64,000 nucleotides of DNA from the NCBI GenBank assembly GCA_947852905.1, contig CANTVF010000008.1, positions 1 through 64,000 on the forward strand. Direction: 5' to 3'. Below the pieces are notes generated by a model. It searched no databases and was not told where the DNA came from. It saw nothing but the letters and a program-made list of their open reading frames with translations. Numbering within the stretch: position 1 is the first letter of the stretch; the number at the start of each line of letters is the position of its first letter. Positions 63,395-64,000 of this stretch are shown here, piece by piece. Both the position numbers and the translations under genes were made by a program. Origin of the DNA: an uncultured Tidjanibacter sp. GTDB lineage: Bacteria; Bacteroidota; Bacteroidia; Bacteroidales; Rikenellaceae.

Positions 63395-64000
63395 TCAGCG
63401 TTTCACTATCGTGGAATTATAAATTCCGTTATCGCTAACCACCTTCACGGAGTACATGCCGGGAGCAAGCTCTTCCAAGTCGCACGAATTATTACCATCT
63501 TCGTCGAGAGTAATGTTCTCACGAACCACTTCGCGCGCCGCAGAATCGTAAACTACGACCTCTACCGCCGCATTCTCGCTGTCGGAAACGTGTATATTCA
63601 TCACGTCTACAACAGGATTGGGCCACAGGCTGAGACCTTCGGGATACTCGGGATCGGGGTTGGGGTTGGGACCGGGGCCAGTACCACCACCGTCCGGATC
63701 CGGACCGTTGAGCACGGTCACGTTGATAGGAGCCTCGGTAACGCCGTCGCGGGTGTCGGTAGCTATCACCGTAACAACGCACGATCCTTTAGCTTTCGGC
63801 TCGACCACAAGCGTCACACCGTCCTTTATATACGCATTTACAATCCTCTTGTCGCTGCACTTGACGTCATACGATATGACATCGCCGTACTTCGCATCGG
63901 GATCCTTAAAGAAGCTGCCGAGCGTATACGTTCTCGTATACTTTTCGACGTCGGCATCCTGTATCTCGACATCGGCGAACGGTCTCAAAAGCTCCGGAGC
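63395..64000 (-). CDS. C-terminal part of a large exported protein with sorting-like tail (5' end outside window)
   Basis: The minus-strand frame is open to the window edge, so the gene continues upstream. The visible 201 residues hold an Ig-like domain (FFKDPDAKYGDVISYDV, VTVIATDTRDG), a proline/glycine/asparagine-rich linker and a tail with LWPNPVVDVMNIHVSD, VEVVVYDSAAREVV and LAPGMYSVKVV, ending IVKR. It aligns in order with the ends of both S8 proteases at 16913 and 19733, so it may be a third S8 paralogue; the catalytic part is not visible. The NPVVD start of the tail is closer to a canonical type-IX sorting domain than in the two proteases. Confidence 0.75.
   Translation of the reverse strand, partial: APELLRPFADVEIQDADVEKYTRTYTLGSFFKDPDAKYGDVISYDVKCSDKRIVNAYIKDGVTLVVEPKAKGSCVVTVIATDTRDGVTEAPINVTVLNGPDPDGGGTGPGPNPNPDPEYPEGLSLWPNPVVDVMNIHVSDSENAAVEVVVYDSAAREVVRENITLDEDGNNSCDLEELAPGMYSVKVVSDNGIYNSTIVKR

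Noticed and set aside
1..64000. tRNA genes and CRISPR arrays
   Set aside because: I looked for T-loop-like GGTTCRAATCC segments with matching acceptor stems and for regularly spaced direct repeats, and found none; short-range repeats seen are terminators or RHS debris.

Overview
The window reads as chromosome of an anaerobic Bacteroidales bacterium, most likely a member of the Rikenellaceae close to Alistipes. The grounds are Bacteroidetes-type promoters (TTTG, about 20 bases, TAnnTTTG), RHS and type-IX-style sorting tails, the futalosine route to menaquinone, the carboxynorspermidine polyamine route, and a cysteate synthase, which in this phylum points to sulfonolipids. Placement below the order is inference.

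Left edge (1-4.5 kb): an AT-rich, decaying RHS locus. It holds the 3' end of an RHS protein with a zincin-like toxin tip, an overlapping candidate immunity gene, two intact paralogous secreted proteins, remnants of a third, a broken membrane protein, two copies of an RHS-core snippet and near-identical terminators.

4.7-9.6 kb: a tight minus-strand operon of a group B [FeFe]-hydrogenase, two small [2Fe-2S] thioredoxin-fold proteins, a SpoIIE-type phosphatase and a PAS-carrying sensory hydrogenase of the HydS type. It looks like an H2- or redox-sensing signalling module. No maturases (HydE, HydF, HydG) are in the window. 10-16.8 kb: a beta-barrel protein, a pair of LVIVD-propeller proteins, a TlpA-like thioredoxin divergent from DsbD, and OsmC.

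16.9-25 kb: two large S8 proteases with lipoprotein signals and C-terminal sorting-like domains (a third protein with the same tail runs off the right edge), a Cys-rich copper-storage-like protein behind a sigma-54-like promoter, an acetyltransferase and an orphan small-RNA candidate. 25.3-31.8 kb: cysteate synthase, both carboxynorspermidine enzymes, thiamine pyrophosphokinase, MqnB and MqnD. A Mu-like prophage remnant sits directly behind mqnD, followed by RNase P RNA.

34.6-49.8 kb: plus-strand housekeeping genes (queA, a YgiQ radical SAM protein, dnaB, a YifB ATPase, comEC, a THUMP-like methyltransferase, YihY, a DUF2520 protein, a KdsC-like phosphatase) interrupted by an AT-rich DUF4261 gene. 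50.5-62.6 kb: minus-strand zeta-toxin-like pair, dinB, an EEP phosphodiesterase, rhomboid, mutL with degenerate endonuclease motifs, dnaJ, grpE and a TonB-dependent-receptor-like protein. No tRNA, CRISPR array or intact insertion sequence was recognised.
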